A stretch of DNA of 58,979 bases from Streptomyces sp. Ru72 (GCF_002920635.1 NZ_PQSR01000041.1:1-58979), one strand, 5' to 3'; shown: positions 1 to 8,980, numbered from the stretch's first letter. Numbers and translations: made by a program. Notes: a model not told the origin generated them from the sequence alone.

Positions 1-762
1 GAGGACGACCTCTTCGTCAAGTTCAGCCTGGATGTGCGGATCACCAACGACATCCGCCGGCTGTGGCGCCACGACCTGATCGAGCTGCGCCGCACCGACG
101 CGGCGGCGGCCTCCGCGTTCGCGGCGCACCGGGGTCCGGCTGTCTGGCTGAGCGACCGCGGCTGGCGCACGGCCGCCTTCGCCTTCGAGGAACTGGCGGT
201 CCTGGTCCGCGACGGGCTGCGCCCGCACCTGCTGCCCGGTGCCACCCCGCTGCTCGCCGCCGCCCTGGTGGAGGGGTTCGACGGCAGCCCGCTCGACGCG
301 CTCACCGACCCCGCCGCGTGGTGGACGGCGTATCTGCGCCAGGTCGTGCCCCCGGCCCTCGAGGCGTTCGAACGGCACGGGGTCGTCCTCGAGGCGCACC
401 TGCAGAACACGCTGGTCGCGGTGGACGGCACGGGACTGCCCGTGCAGGCCCTGTTCCGGGACGCGGAGGGCGTGAAGCTCCTGGCGGACGTGTCCCGCGA
501 GAAGGGCTGGGAGCGGCTGGTGTACTGCCTGGTCGTCAACAACCTCATCGAGGTGGCCTCCCTGCTGTCCGAACGCCACCCGGGCTGGAACCCCTGGCCC
601 GCCGCCCGCGCCGAGCTGTCCCGCCACCCCGTCCCCGAGATCCCCGCCCTGCTCGCCTCGCCCACCCTGCCCGGCAAGACCAACCTGCTGCTGCGCTGGA
701 CGGGCGCGGACGGCGCGGACGCGCGGTATCTGCCCCTGCCGAACCCGCTGGCCTGCCGCTGA
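1..762 (+). CDS. IucA/IucC-family siderophore synthetase, C-terminal part (5' end outside window)
   Basis: The frame is open from base 1 (reading EDDLFVKFSLDVRITNDIRR) to the TGA at 760-762, so this is the last 253 residues of a longer protein. The residues VRITNDIRRL, HGVVLEAHLQNTLV and PGKTNLLLRW match the C-terminal half of the NRPS-independent siderophore synthetases, which join citrate- or dicarboxylate-derived acids to amines or hydroxylamines with ATP. The part seen includes the ferric-reductase-like C-terminal domain (FhuF-type region, last ~150 residues). The ATP-binding N-terminal half is outside the window, so substrate and full length cannot be judged. The next gene is not a siderophore gene, so this is the 3' end of its cluster. 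Confidence 0.85.
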   Translation, partial: EDDLFVKFSLDVRITNDIRRLWRHDLIELRRTDAAAASAFAAHRGPAVWLSDRGWRTAAFAFEELAVLVRDGLRPHLLPGATPLLAAALVEGFDGSPLDALTDPAAWWTAYLRQVVPPALEAFERHGVVLEAHLQNTLVAVDGTGLPVQALFRDAEGVKLLADVSREKGWERLVYCLVVNNLIEVASLLSERHPGWNPWPAARAELSRHPVPEIPALLASPTLPGKTNLLLRWTGADGADARYLPLPNPLACR

Positions 763-824
763 GCGCCGCTCAGCGCTCAGATATGCCGACGGCCGTCACG
801 GTCCTTTGTCCTACAGTGGCCCGT

Positions 825-1739
825 GTGCTGCGCGACGTGACTGCTGTTCGATACGTGACCCCGCTGCGCTCCGGCGGTTCCGTCCCCGGAGTCGTCGAGG
901 CCGACGACCTGGGGACGTACGTCGTGAAGTTCACCGGCTCCGCACAGGGCACGAAGGCCCTGGTCGCCGAGGTCATCGTGGGGGAACTGGCGCGCCAGCT
1001 CGGGCTGCGCGTCCCCGAGCTGGTCCTCGTCCACTTCGACCCCGCGATCGGCGCGCACGAGCCGCACCAGGAGGTGCGCGACCTGCTCAACGCCAGCCCC
1101 GGCCTCAACCTCGGCATGGACTACCTGCCGGGCGCCCGGGACCTCACGCCCGAGGTCGCCCAGGTCTTCCCCGTCGACCCGGCGGAGGCCGGCAGGATCA
1201 TCTGGCTCGACGCGCTGACCGTGAACGTGGACCGCACGGTGCACAGCTCCAACCTCATGGTCTGGCCCACCTTCGGCATCGCACCGCCGCGGCTGTGGCT
1301 GATCGACCACGGTGCCGCGCTCGTCTTCCACCACCGCTGGGACGCCTCCGCACCCGAGAAGGCCTACGACTTCCGCCACCACGCACTCGGCCACTTCGCC
1401 CCGGACATGCGGGCAGCGGAGGACGCCCTGGCGCCGCTCGTGACGAAGGAGCTGCTGCGCGAGGTCACCGAGGAGGTACCGGACGCCTGGCTGGCGGACG
1501 AGCCGGGCTTCGCGACGCCCGGCGACGTCCGTGCCGCCTACGTGGACTACCTCACGGCCCGGGTCAGGGCGTCCGAGGCATGGCTGCCCACCGACTTCCC
1601 CACCCAGGAGGAGCGCGCCGCCGAGGAGGCCCAGCGTGCGGCGCGGACACAGCAGGGCCGGCCGGGCTGGCTCAAGCGGGTCCCGGACCTGCACGGCAAA
1701 CCGGCCGCGGAACAGGATTGGTCGGTGCACCTGGGATGA
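825..1739 (+). CDS. HipA-like family kinase
   Basis: A 304-residue protein. The GTG at 825 gives the usual N-terminus of this family (MLRDVTAVRYVTPLRSGGSV); an ATG at 783 in the same frame is possible but adds unmatched residues. Seen in order: an ATP-grasping N-lobe (YVVKFTGSAQGTKALVAEVI), the segment WLDALTVNVDRTVHSSNLMV where the kinase catalytic loop lies, and LWLIDHGAALVFHH holding the metal-binding Asp. These resemble HipA-type protein kinases, but the antitoxin partner HipB is absent. It is translationally coupled (ATGA) to a small SelW-like protein. Substrate unknown. Confidence 0.8.
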   Translation: MLRDVTAVRYVTPLRSGGSVPGVVEADDLGTYVVKFTGSAQGTKALVAEVIVGELARQLGLRVPELVLVHFDPAIGAHEPHQEVRDLLNASPGLNLGMDYLPGARDLTPEVAQVFPVDPAEAGRIIWLDALTVNVDRTVHSSNLMVWPTFGIAPPRLWLIDHGAALVFHHRWDASAPEKAYDFRHHALGHFAPDMRAAEDALAPLVTKELLREVTEEVPDAWLADEPGFATPGDVRAAYVDYLTARVRASEAWLPTDFPTQEERAAEEAQRAARTQQGRPGWLKRVPDLHGKPAAEQDWSVHLG

Positions 1740-2005
1740 CCCACCGTGTCCAGATCGAGTACTGCACCCGGTGCCGCTGGCTGCCCCGGGCGGCCTGGCT
1801 GGCGCAGGAACTGCTGACCACCTTCGAGGCGGAGCTGACCGAGCTGTCGCTCAAGCCCGGTACGGGCGGCGTGTTCGTGGTCCGGGTGAACGACGAGGTG
1901 GTGTGGGACCGGAGGGAGCAGGGGTTCCCGGAGCCGACGGCCGTGAAGCAGCTCGTACGCGACCGAGTGGCCCCGGGGAAGCCCCTGGGCCACTCGGAGA
2001 AGTGA
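1736..2005 (+). CDS. SelT/SelW/SelH family thioredoxin-like protein
   Basis: An 89-residue protein whose ATG overlaps the stop of the kinase gene (ATGA), so the two are co-translated. The N-terminus IEYCTRCRWLPRA carries a CxxC pair at the place where eukaryotic SelW has CxxU, and the later part (GGVFVVRVNDEVVWDRREQG) fits the Rdx family beta strands. Family members are thioredoxin-like proteins with poorly known redox roles. Here both redox residues are Cys, as usual in actinobacteria. Its partner kinase suggests a shared but unknown function. Confidence 0.82.
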   Translation: MTHRVQIEYCTRCRWLPRAAWLAQELLTTFEAELTELSLKPGTGGVFVVRVNDEVVWDRREQGFPEPTAVKQLVRDRVAPGKPLGHSEK

Positions 2006-2027
2006 GACCTCAGCCCTCGATGAGGCC

Positions 2028-3650
2028 TCAGCCCTCGAGCTGCTCGTAGGCAGGAAGCGTCAGGAAGTCCGCGTAGTCCTCGTCCAGCGCGACCTTCAGC
2101 AGCAGGTCGTGGGCCTGCTGCCACTTGCCGGCCGTGAAGGCCTCCTCGCCGAGTTCCGCCTCGATGTTCCGCAGTTCCTCCGCGGCGACCTCGCGGGCGA
2201 GCGCGGCGGTGACCCGCTCGCCGTTGTCGAGGACGACCCCGGCGTTGATCCACTGCCAGATCTGGGAGCGGGAGATCTCCGCGGTGGCCGCGTCCTCCAT
2301 CAGGTTGAAGATGGCGACCGCGCCGAGGCCGCGCAGCCAGGCTTCGATGTAACGGATGCCGACCTGGACGGCGTTGACGAGGCCCGCGTACGTCGGCTTG
2401 GCGTCGAGGGAGTCGATGGCGATCAGGTCGGCCGCCTTGACGTCGACGTCCTCGCGCAGCCGGTCCTTCTGGTTCGGCTTGTCGCCGAGGACCTTGTCGA
2501 AGGACTCCATCGCGATCGGGACCAGGTCGGGATGGGCGACCCAGGAGCCGTCGAAGCCGTCGTTCGCCTCGCGGTCCTTGTCGGCCCGGACCTTCTCGAA
2601 GGCGACCTTGTTGACCTCGGGGTCCCTGCGGGAGGGGATGAACGCGGCCATGCCGCCGATGGCGTGGGCGCCGCGCTTGTGGCAGGTACGGACGAGGAGT
2701 TCGGTGTACGCGCGCATGAACGGGGCCGTCATCGTGACCGCGTTGCGGTCCGGCAGGACGAACTTCGCTCCGCCGTCACGGAAGTTCTTCACGATGGAGA
2801 ACAGATAGTCCCAGCGCCCCGCGTTCAACCCGGAGGCGTGCTCGCGCAGTTCGTAAAGGATCTCCTCCATCTCGTACGCCGCCGTGATCGTCTCGATCAG
2901 GACCGTGGCGCGGATGGTGCCCTGCGGAATGCCGACGTGGTCCTGGGCGAAGACGAAGACGTCGTTCCAGAGGCGGGCCTCCAGGTGCGACTCGGTCTTC
3001 GGGAGGTAGAAGTACGGGCCCTTGCCGAGGTCGAGCAGCCGCTGGGCGTTGTGGAAGAAGTACAGGCCGAAGTCGACGAAGGCGCCCGGGACCTGCTCCC
3101 CGTCGACCTGGAGGTGACGCTCGTTCAGGTGCCAACCGCGCGGGCGCATGACGACCGTCGCCAGCTCCTCGTTCGGGCGCAGGGCGTAGGACTTGCCGGT
3201 CGCCGGGTCGGTGAAGTCGATGCTGCGGGTGTAGGCGTCGATCAGGTTGAGCTGGCCGAGGACCACGTTCTCCCAGGTGGGCGCGGAGGCGTCCTCGAAG
3301 TCCGCGAGCCACACCTTGGCGCCCGAGTTGAGGGCGTTGATGGTCATCTTGCGGTCGGTGGGGCCGGTGATCTCGACCCGGCGGTCGTCGAGGGCCTCGG
3401 GCGCGGGCGCCACCCTCCAGGTGTCGTCCGCGCGGATCGCGGCGGTCTCGGGCAGGAAGTCCAGCGTTGAGGTGCGGGCGATCTCGGCGCGGCGCTCCGC
3501 GCGGCGGGCCAGCAGCTCCTCGCGGCGCGGTGTGAACCGCCGGTGCAGCTCGGCCACGAAGGCGAGCGCCGCGTCGGTGAGGACCTCCGCCTGCCGGGGC
3601 AGGGGCTCGGCGTCGACGATGGCCGCCGGGGACGGCGCTGGTGCGGACAT
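2028..3650 (-). CDS. aceB: malate synthase A
   Basis: A 540-residue malate synthase of the A type, condensing glyoxylate with acetyl-CoA to malate. The family signature REHASGLNAGRWDYLF is intact, as is the preceding catalytic stretch RATVLIETITAAYEMEEILY. The start ATG at 3650 gives MSAPAPSPAAIVDAEPLPRQ. No isocitrate lyase lies nearby. Instead, the neighbours are allantoin genes, and an AllR-like operator sits 123 bp upstream (3773-3787). Glyoxylate released by allantoicase and ureidoglycolate breakdown is the likely substrate, so this copy probably serves purine catabolism. In S. coelicolor the equivalent aceB is, as I recall, in the AllR regulon. Confidence 0.95.
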   Translation of the reverse strand: MSAPAPSPAAIVDAEPLPRQAEVLTDAALAFVAELHRRFTPRREELLARRAERRAEIARTSTLDFLPETAAIRADDTWRVAPAPEALDDRRVEITGPTDRKMTINALNSGAKVWLADFEDASAPTWENVVLGQLNLIDAYTRSIDFTDPATGKSYALRPNEELATVVMRPRGWHLNERHLQVDGEQVPGAFVDFGLYFFHNAQRLLDLGKGPYFYLPKTESHLEARLWNDVFVFAQDHVGIPQGTIRATVLIETITAAYEMEEILYELREHASGLNAGRWDYLFSIVKNFRDGGAKFVLPDRNAVTMTAPFMRAYTELLVRTCHKRGAHAIGGMAAFIPSRRDPEVNKVAFEKVRADKDREANDGFDGSWVAHPDLVPIAMESFDKVLGDKPNQKDRLREDVDVKAADLIAIDSLDAKPTYAGLVNAVQVGIRYIEAWLRGLGAVAIFNLMEDAATAEISRSQIWQWINAGVVLDNGERVTAALAREVAAEELRNIEAELGEEAFTAGKWQQAHDLLLKVALDEDYADFLTLPAYEQLEG

Positions 3651-3772
3651 GAGGCTGTCACTTCCTTCGGCGAGCTGGCATGAGGGTGTTGCGGCACCGC
3701 GTGCCAGGGGCTCCGTATGCGGTCGGCGGCGCCTGGGGAGCGGTCGAGCGCTTCTGATCAGTGGATACTAGT

Positions 3773-3787
3773 TTCCTCATAGTGGAA
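3773..3787. promoter_or_regulatory. putative AllR operator before aceB
   Basis: TTCCTCATAGTGGAA is a 15-bp imperfect palindrome with the same TTCC-N7-GGAA frame as the sites at 6066-6080 and 6183-6217 around allR/allB. It lies 123 bp upstream of the aceB start and also in front of the MobA-like gene's 3' end, in a 200-bp non-coding gap. The match is by eye. Confidence 0.6.
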
Positions 3788-3853
3788 GTTCAATGGTTTG
3801 TTGATGTCGAGACTCTCGGGGTCGAGGCGAGGCGGCGCTCGGTGCCACTCCGT

Positions 3854-4453
3854 TCACTGAAGGTGGGACAGGTCCGCCGCCGTGTCGATGTCGTAGGGCT
3901 GTGCCACGTCCCCGCACTCGACGAGAGCGATGGCGTCGTCGTGGGCCTTCAGGTAGGCGCGTGCCCCGCGGTCGCCGGTCGCGGTCCGGGCGACACCGGC
4001 CCAGTGGGCCGAGCCGAGCAGGACCGGATGCCCGCGCACCCCGTCGTACGCGGCCGAGGCCAGCGACTCCTCGTCCCGGAACGCGCAGAGCACCCGAGCC
4101 ACCGCCTCCGGCCCGATGCCGGGCTGGTCGACGAGCAGGACCAGCGCCGCCCGCGCGTCCGTCCCGGCGAGCGATGCGAGCCCGGCCCGCAGTGAGGAGC
4201 CCATGCCCTCTTCCCAGTCCGGGTTGTCCACCAGCACGCAGCCGGTGAGGTCGGCACGCTCCCGTACGGCGGTGGCCCCCGCTCCCACCACCACGTGGAC
4301 GCGGTCGCATCCGGCCGCGCGCAGCACTCCCGTCGCGCGCTCCACCAGTGGGCGCCCACGGTGTTCGAGCATCGCCTTGGGCCGCCCGCCGAGCCGCCGT
4401 CCCCCGCCTGCCGCGAGCAGCAGCCCGGCGATCCGCCCTTCGTTGCCTGTCAT
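3854..4453 (-). CDS. MobA-like NTP transferase (molybdenum cofactor cytidylyltransferase type)
   Basis: A 199-residue single-domain nucleotidyltransferase. The N-terminal signature LLLAAGGGRRLGGRPKAML is the NTP-binding loop, followed by LVDNPDWEEGMGSSLRAGL, the metal-binding LVDQPGI, and GHPVLLG. This is the MocA/MobA (NTP_transf_3) family, which attaches CMP or GMP to molybdopterin. Between aceB and allR in a purine-degradation block, it most likely makes the cytidylated cofactor for a xanthine dehydrogenase encoded elsewhere. That is inference from context. It has no close upstream partner on the same strand. Confidence 0.75.
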   Translation of the reverse strand: MTGNEGRIAGLLLAAGGGRRLGGRPKAMLEHRGRPLVERATGVLRAAGCDRVHVVVGAGATAVRERADLTGCVLVDNPDWEEGMGSSLRAGLASLAGTDARAALVLLVDQPGIGPEAVARVLCAFRDEESLASAAYDGVRGHPVLLGSAHWAGVARTATGDRGARAYLKAHDDAIALVECGDVAQPYDIDTAADLSHLQ

Positions 4454-4623
4454 ACGTCCTGCTTACCTGACCCGAAGCCGATCGCACGGTTTCCAGGGGC
4501 TGAATTTCCGTCCACACGGTGGCGCCCGGCGCGCCCGGTGGCGTTTACTGGCCCGCATCCCCGGTGCCCGACCACGCCCCGGGGCACGGGGGGACGTACG
4601 AGCACAACGGCGTTTCGAGGGGG

Positions 4624-4968
4624 ATGGCTGTGGTGCGGAGCTTGGGGCAGAGGCCAGTGACCGGCAGTGAAGAGGATCCGAGAGTGGCGGGACTGCGTAC
4701 CGCCGTGTCCCGGCTGCGCCGTGAACTCGCCGCGCATCCGGCGGAGTTCCCCGACCGGGCGATAGCCGAGGACGAACTGGCCGCACTCGCGGCGATGGCC
4801 GCGGGAGGCGTCCCCGAGATTCCCCGCCTGCGCCGCTCCCTGCTGCTGATCGCGGGGGCGATCGGCTCGGTCAGCGCACTGAACAGGGGTTTGACGGAGG
4901 TCCGCAGGGCGGTCGAACTGTTCGGGGAGCCGCCGCGCGGCAGGCGGGAGTTCGACGACAGGGTCTAG
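4624..4968 (+). CDS. DUF5955 family protein
   Basis: A 114-residue protein of unknown function, mostly alpha-helical, with the conserved core EDPRVAGLRTAVSRLRRELAAH and PEIPRLRRSLLLIAGAIGSVSAL typical of DUF5955 in Streptomyces. The ATG at 4624 follows GAGGGGG closely; the GTG at 4633 is an alternative. No signal peptide. The stretch RRSLLLIAGAIGSVSAL is hydrophobic but flanked by charged helices and is probably not a membrane segment. In related genomes this gene also sits between the MobA-like gene and allR, so its position is conserved while its role is unknown. Confidence 0.7.
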   Translation: MAVVRSLGQRPVTGSEEDPRVAGLRTAVSRLRRELAAHPAEFPDRAIAEDELAALAAMAAGGVPEIPRLRRSLLLIAGAIGSVSALNRGLTEVRRAVELFGEPPRGRREFDDRV

Positions 4969-5026
4969 GTCTAAAACTGCCGGACGTTGTTGACACCTGG
5001 GTCTCCGACCACTCCGGAGATCCGAC

Positions 5027-5112
5027 ATGCCCCTTCGTCAGACAGCAGCAGGACCGCCAAGCCCAACGGCGCCTGGCGGTCCTGCGCCATGCCCCGCTCC
5101 CTGATCCGGCCT
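5027..5112 (+). pseudogene. possible transposase N-terminal scrap
   Basis: From 5040 one frame reads RQQQDRQAQRRLAVLRHA before running into a stop (TGA near 5110). This resembles the N-terminus of actinobacterial IS481/IS3-like transposases, from memory only. The ATG at 5027 is in another frame, so an indel would be needed. The rest of the 260-bp gap between DUF5955 and allR shows no gene. Confidence 0.3.
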
Positions 5113-5228
5113 GATCCAAAGGAAAGACCCCAGGGCTGCGTGCAGCTGCAAGCCCGGCTCCGACCCTGGTGAAGAGGGAGTGCCCGAGGGCCGGGTCGGC
5201 CGAGGGCTGTGGGTGATGCCGGGGTGCC

Positions 5229-6023
5229 TCAGGCGGCCGGGCCGCCCGAGGCCGCCAGAGTCCGGGACAGTTCCGCCGCCACCTGCTGGAGCACCGGCAC
5301 GATCCGTTCCGTCGCGGCCTCGGTGACGCGGCCCGCCGGGCCCGAGATGGAGATCGCGGCGGCCGTGGGGGAGTCGGGAACGGACACCGCGAGGCACCGG
5401 ACCCCTATCTCCTGCTCGTTGTCGTCGACCGCGTACCCGAGCCGGCGCACCTCCTCCAGCGCGGCGAGGAACGCGTCCGGCGTGGTGATCGTCTTCTCGG
5501 TCGCGGCCGGCATGCCCGTACGGGCGAGCAGGGCGCGCACCTCGTCGTCCGGCGTGCTCGCGAGCAGAGCCTTGCCCACGCCGGTGGAGTGCGGCAGTAC
5601 CCTCCGGCCCACCTCGGTGAACATCCGCATCGAGTGCTTGGAGGGCACCTGCGCCACGTACACGATCTCGTCCCCGTCGAGCAGCGCCATGTTCGCCGTC
5701 TCGCCGGTCTCCTCCACCAGGCGCGCCAGATGCGGCCGGGCCCAGGTGCCCAGCAGCCGGGACGCCGACTCGCCGAGCCGGATCAGCCGAGGGCCGAGCG
5801 CATAACGGCGGTTGGGCTGCTGGCGCACGTACCCGCAGGCCACCAGGGTGCGCATCAGGCGGTGGATCGTGGGCAGCGGCAGGCCGCTGCTCGCGGACAA
5901 CTCGCTCAGGCCGACCTCACCGCCCGCGTCCGCCATCCGCTCCAGCAGGTCGAAGGCGCGCTCGAGGGACTGGACACCACCGCTCGCGGCGGACTTGGCG
6001 GGGGTGGACGTCGACGGCGGCAC
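5229..6023 (-). CDS. allR: IclR-family repressor of allantoin genes (AllR)
   Basis: A 264-residue IclR regulator. The winged helix-turn-helix is at about residues 20-75 (VQSLERAFDLLERMADAG, then LPTIHRLMRTLVACGYV). The effector domain follows, with GKALLAS, LGYAVDDNEQEIGVRCLAVSV and AAISISGP typical of the family. The GTG at 6023 is preceded by AAGGA at good spacing and gives VPPSTSTPAKSAAS. It is divergent from allB, and the shared 232-bp gap holds three TTCCG-N5-CGGAA-like sites, one 43 bp before its own start, implying autoregulation. S. coelicolor AllR is known to repress allB, allantoicase, gcl and aceB genes and to release DNA with allantoate or glyoxylate-type metabolites. Confidence 0.88.
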   Translation of the reverse strand: MPPSTSTPAKSAASGGVQSLERAFDLLERMADAGGEVGLSELSASSGLPLPTIHRLMRTLVACGYVRQQPNRRYALGPRLIRLGESASRLLGTWARPHLARLVEETGETANMALLDGDEIVYVAQVPSKHSMRMFTEVGRRVLPHSTGVGKALLASTPDDEVRALLARTGMPAATEKTITTPDAFLAALEEVRRLGYAVDDNEQEIGVRCLAVSVPDSPTAAAISISGPAGRVTEAATERIVPVLQQVAAELSRTLAASGGPAA

Positions 6024-6065
6024 GGCGCGTTCCTTTCGGCTGTGTCTGCGGTTTCGGAATTCTAA

Positions 6066-6080
6066 TTCCGCTACACGGAA
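6066..6080. promoter_or_regulatory. AllR operator, allR side
   Basis: TTCCGCTACACGGAA is a perfect TTCCG-N5-CGGAA palindrome lying 43 bp upstream of the allR start, well placed for autorepression. Confidence 0.7.
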
Positions 6081-6182
6081 ACGTCCAGGGTTCTCCGGGC
6101 CGGTACGGCGAGGGGCGCCAAGAGGATTGTGCCCTTGACGGCAGGGGTGCGGGAGGGAAGACTCCTTCAACAGAACGTTGAA

Positions 6183-6217
6183 TTCCGTTACGCGGATGTA
6201 AATCCCGTCATCCGGAA
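6183..6217. promoter_or_regulatory. paired AllR operators, allB side
   Basis: Two 15-bp sites, TTCCGTTACGCGGAT (6183-6197) and TCCCGTCATCCGGAA (6203-6217), each with one mismatch to TTCCG-N5-CGGAA. Their centres are 20 bp (about two helical turns) apart, ending 38 bp before the allB GTG. This suggests cooperative repression of allB. Confidence 0.7.
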
Positions 6218-6255
6218 GCCGACCGGAAGCGGGACGGCGGCAGAAAGGGGCCCGG

Positions 6256-7596
6256 GTGTCCGACGCTGAACTGGTGCTGCGCTCCACGCGCGTGATCACC
6301 CCCGAGGGCACGCGCGCCGCGTCGGTCGCGGTCGCCGGGGGCACGATCAGGGCCGTCCTGCCGTACGACGCCGCCGCACCGGCCGGGGCCCGGCTGGAGG
6401 ATCTGGGCGACGACGTCCTGCTGCCCGGCCTCGTCGACACACACGTGCACGTCAACGACCCGGGTCGCACCGAGTGGGAGGGCTTTTGGACCGCCACCCG
6501 CGCGGCGGCGGCAGGCGGCATCACCACGTTGATCGACATGCCGCTCAACTCGGTGCCGCCGACCACGACGGTCGCCCACCTCCGCACCAAGCAGGAGGTC
6601 GCGGCCGGCAAGGCCCACATCGACGTCGGCTTCTGGGGCGGCGCGCTGCCCGACAACCTCAAGGAGCTCAGGCCGCTGCACGACGCGGGCGTCTTCGGCT
6701 TCAAAGCGTTCCTGTCACCGTCGGGCGTGGACGAGTTCCCGCACCTCGACCAGGAGCAACTGGCCCGCTCCCTGGCCGAGATCGCCGCTTTCGACGGGCT
6801 GCTGATCGTGCACGCGGAGGACCCGCGCCACCTCGCCGCCGCCCCGCAGCAGGGCGGTCCCCGGTACGCGGACTTCCTCGCCTCCCGGCCCCGGCACGCG
6901 GAGGACACGGCCATCGCGCACCTCATCGAGCAGGCGAGACGGTTCAACGCGCGCGTGCACGTGCTGCACCTCTCCTCGAGCGACGCGCTGCCGCTGATCG
7001 CCGCCGCCAAGGCGGAGGGCGTACGGATCACGGTGGAGACCTGCCCGCACTACCTCACCCTGACGGCCGAGGAAGTCCCCGACGGGGCCAGTGAGTTCAA
7101 GTGCTGCCCGCCCATCCGTGAGGCCGCCAACCAGGATCTGCTCTGGCAGGCGCTGGCGGACGGCACGATCGACTGCGTCGTCACCGACCACTCCCCGTCG
7201 ACCGCCGACCTGAAGACCGACGACTTCGCCACCGCCTGGGGCGGCATCTCGGGCCTGCAACTGAGCCTGGCCGCGGTGTGGACCGAGGCGCGCAGGCGGG
7301 GGCACGGCCTGGAGGACGTGGTCCGCTGGATGTCCGAGCGCACGGCCCGGCTCGTGGGGCTTCAGACCCGCAAGGGCGCCATCGCGGCGGGCCACGACGC
7401 GGACTTCGCCGTGCTGGCGCCCGAGGAGACGTTCACCGTGGACCCGGCGGCCCTCCAGCACCGCAACCGGGTCACCGCGTACGCGGGCAGGACCCTGCAC
7501 GGCGTCGTGAAGTCCACCTGGCTGCACGGCGAACGCATCGTGACGAACGGTGAGTTCACCGGGCCGAAGGGACGACTGCTCGGCAGGACCGACTGA
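6256..7596 (+). CDS. allB: allantoinase
   Basis: A 446-residue amidohydrolase converting allantoin to allantoate. Visible metal ligands are H63 and H65 (DTHVHVNDPG), the probable carboxylated Lys150 (FGFKAFLSPSG), His in LIVHAEDP and VHVLHLSSS, and the Asp in CVVTDHSPS. FKCCPPIR and the HRNRVTAYAGRTLHG C-terminus fit AllB rather than dihydroorotase or hydantoinase. The GTG start at 6256 follows GAAAGGGG. Allantoicase follows 59 bp later on the same strand, and the pair is divergent from allR, so the operon is likely AllR-controlled. Confidence 0.95.
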   Translation: MSDAELVLRSTRVITPEGTRAASVAVAGGTIRAVLPYDAAAPAGARLEDLGDDVLLPGLVDTHVHVNDPGRTEWEGFWTATRAAAAGGITTLIDMPLNSVPPTTTVAHLRTKQEVAAGKAHIDVGFWGGALPDNLKELRPLHDAGVFGFKAFLSPSGVDEFPHLDQEQLARSLAEIAAFDGLLIVHAEDPRHLAAAPQQGGPRYADFLASRPRHAEDTAIAHLIEQARRFNARVHVLHLSSSDALPLIAAAKAEGVRITVETCPHYLTLTAEEVPDGASEFKCCPPIREAANQDLLWQALADGTIDCVVTDHSPSTADLKTDDFATAWGGISGLQLSLAAVWTEARRRGHGLEDVVRWMSERTARLVGLQTRKGAIAAGHDADFAVLAPEETFTVDPAALQHRNRVTAYAGRTLHGVVKSTWLHGERIVTNGEFTGPKGRLLGRTD

Positions 7597-7655
7597 ACCG
7601 CCCGCACCGACTCCCGCGCCGCAGCGGGCGACACCGAAAGGAAGAACTGATCACC

Positions 7656-8771
7656 GTGACGGCGATTCCGAGTTTCACGGGCGACGCGAACCCCTACCGG
7701 GGCGGCGACCCCTACGCGGACTACCGCACCGCCGACTTCCCCTTCACCCGGTACGCCGACCTCGCCGACCGCCGGCTCGGGGCGGGGGTCATCGCCGCCA
7801 ACGACGAGTTCTTCGCCGAGCGCGAGAACCTCCTGGTGCCCGGGCGCGCCGAGTTCGACCCCGAGCACTTCGGGCACAAGGGCAAGGTCATGGACGGCTG
7901 GGAGACGCGCCGCCGCCGGGGCGCCTCGGCCGGGCACCCGTGGCCCACGCAGGACGACCACGACTGGGCGCTGGTGCGCCTCGGCGCGCCCGGCGTCGTA
8001 CGGGGCATCGTCGTCGACACGGCCCACTTCCGGGGCAACCACCCGCAGGCGGTGTCCGTCGAGGGCACGTCGGTCGCCGGCTCCCCGTCGCCGGAGGAGC
8101 TGCTCGGGGACGACGTGAAGTGGACGACGCTGGTGCCGCGCACCCCGGTGGGCGGACACGCGGCCAACGGCTTCGAGGTGGACGTGGAGCAGCGCTTCAC
8201 CCACCTCAGGCTCAACCAGCACCCCGACGGGGGCATCGCACGCCTTCGCGTCCACGGCGAAGTGGTGCCGGACCCCGCGTGGCTGGAGGTGCTCGGCACC
8301 TTCGACGTGGTGGCCCTGGAGAACGGGGGCCAGGTGGAGGACGCCTCCGACCTCTTCTACTCGCCCGCCACCAACACCATCCGGCCGGGCCGCTCCCGGA
8401 AGATGGACGACGGCTGGGAGACGCGGCGCCGTCGCGACCGGGGCCACGACTGGATCCGCTACCGGCTGACGGCACAGGCCCTGGTCCGGGCGGTCGAGAT
8501 CGACACGGCGTACCTGAAGGGCAACGCGGCGGGCTGGGCGTCGGTCTCGGTCAAGGACGGTGAGGACGGCGACTGGCGCGAGATCCTCCCACGCACCCGC
8601 CTCCAGCCCGACACCAACCACCGCTTCGCCCTCCCGGCCCCGGCGATCGGCACGCACGCGCGCGTGGACATCCACCCGGACGGCGGCATCTCCCGCCTGC
8701 GCCTGCACGGCTCCCTGACAGAGGACGGGGCGAACCGGCTGGCGGCGCGCCACCAGGAGCTGGGCGGCTGA
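7656..8771 (+). CDS. alc: allantoicase
   Basis: A 371-residue allantoicase, hydrolysing allantoate to ureidoglycolate and urea. The two tandem allantoicase domains are clear as an internal repeat: MDGWETRRRR near residue 78 and DDGWETRRRR near residue 250, each followed by DHDWALVRL / GHDWIRYRL and DTAHFRGNHPQAVSVEG / DTAYLKGNAAGWASVSV. Each half ends with a similar HPDGGI(A/S)RLR(V/L)HG segment. The GTG start at 7656 follows GAAAGGAAGAA. It continues the allB operon. Using allantoicase rather than allantoate amidohydrolase means urea and glyoxylate are the products, consistent with aceB nearby. Confidence 0.93.
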   Translation: MTAIPSFTGDANPYRGGDPYADYRTADFPFTRYADLADRRLGAGVIAANDEFFAERENLLVPGRAEFDPEHFGHKGKVMDGWETRRRRGASAGHPWPTQDDHDWALVRLGAPGVVRGIVVDTAHFRGNHPQAVSVEGTSVAGSPSPEELLGDDVKWTTLVPRTPVGGHAANGFEVDVEQRFTHLRLNQHPDGGIARLRVHGEVVPDPAWLEVLGTFDVVALENGGQVEDASDLFYSPATNTIRPGRSRKMDDGWETRRRRDRGHDWIRYRLTAQALVRAVEIDTAYLKGNAAGWASVSVKDGEDGDWREILPRTRLQPDTNHRFALPAPAIGTHARVDIHPDGGISRLRLHGSLTEDGANRLAARHQELGG

Positions 8772-8980
8772 CATCCTCACGCGCGCGTGGGGCGCACCGG
8801 CATTACCGGGACGGTCGGAGGAGCTGGTTGCGCGGCCGGGCTGACGGCACCGGCGCGCGCCCGCGCCGCACGCCGCGCGCACCCGTGCGACCCCGGCCGG
8901 AGCGTCGGCAGGCAGGCGGCGAACGGGGGCCGTCCTCGGACGGCCGGAACTCTTCGCCCCTCCCGTCGCGTTCTCCTCGC

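Noticed and set aside
3244..3312. Plus-strand frames opposite aceB
   Set aside because: They are shadows of the malate synthase gene, whose signature is clear.
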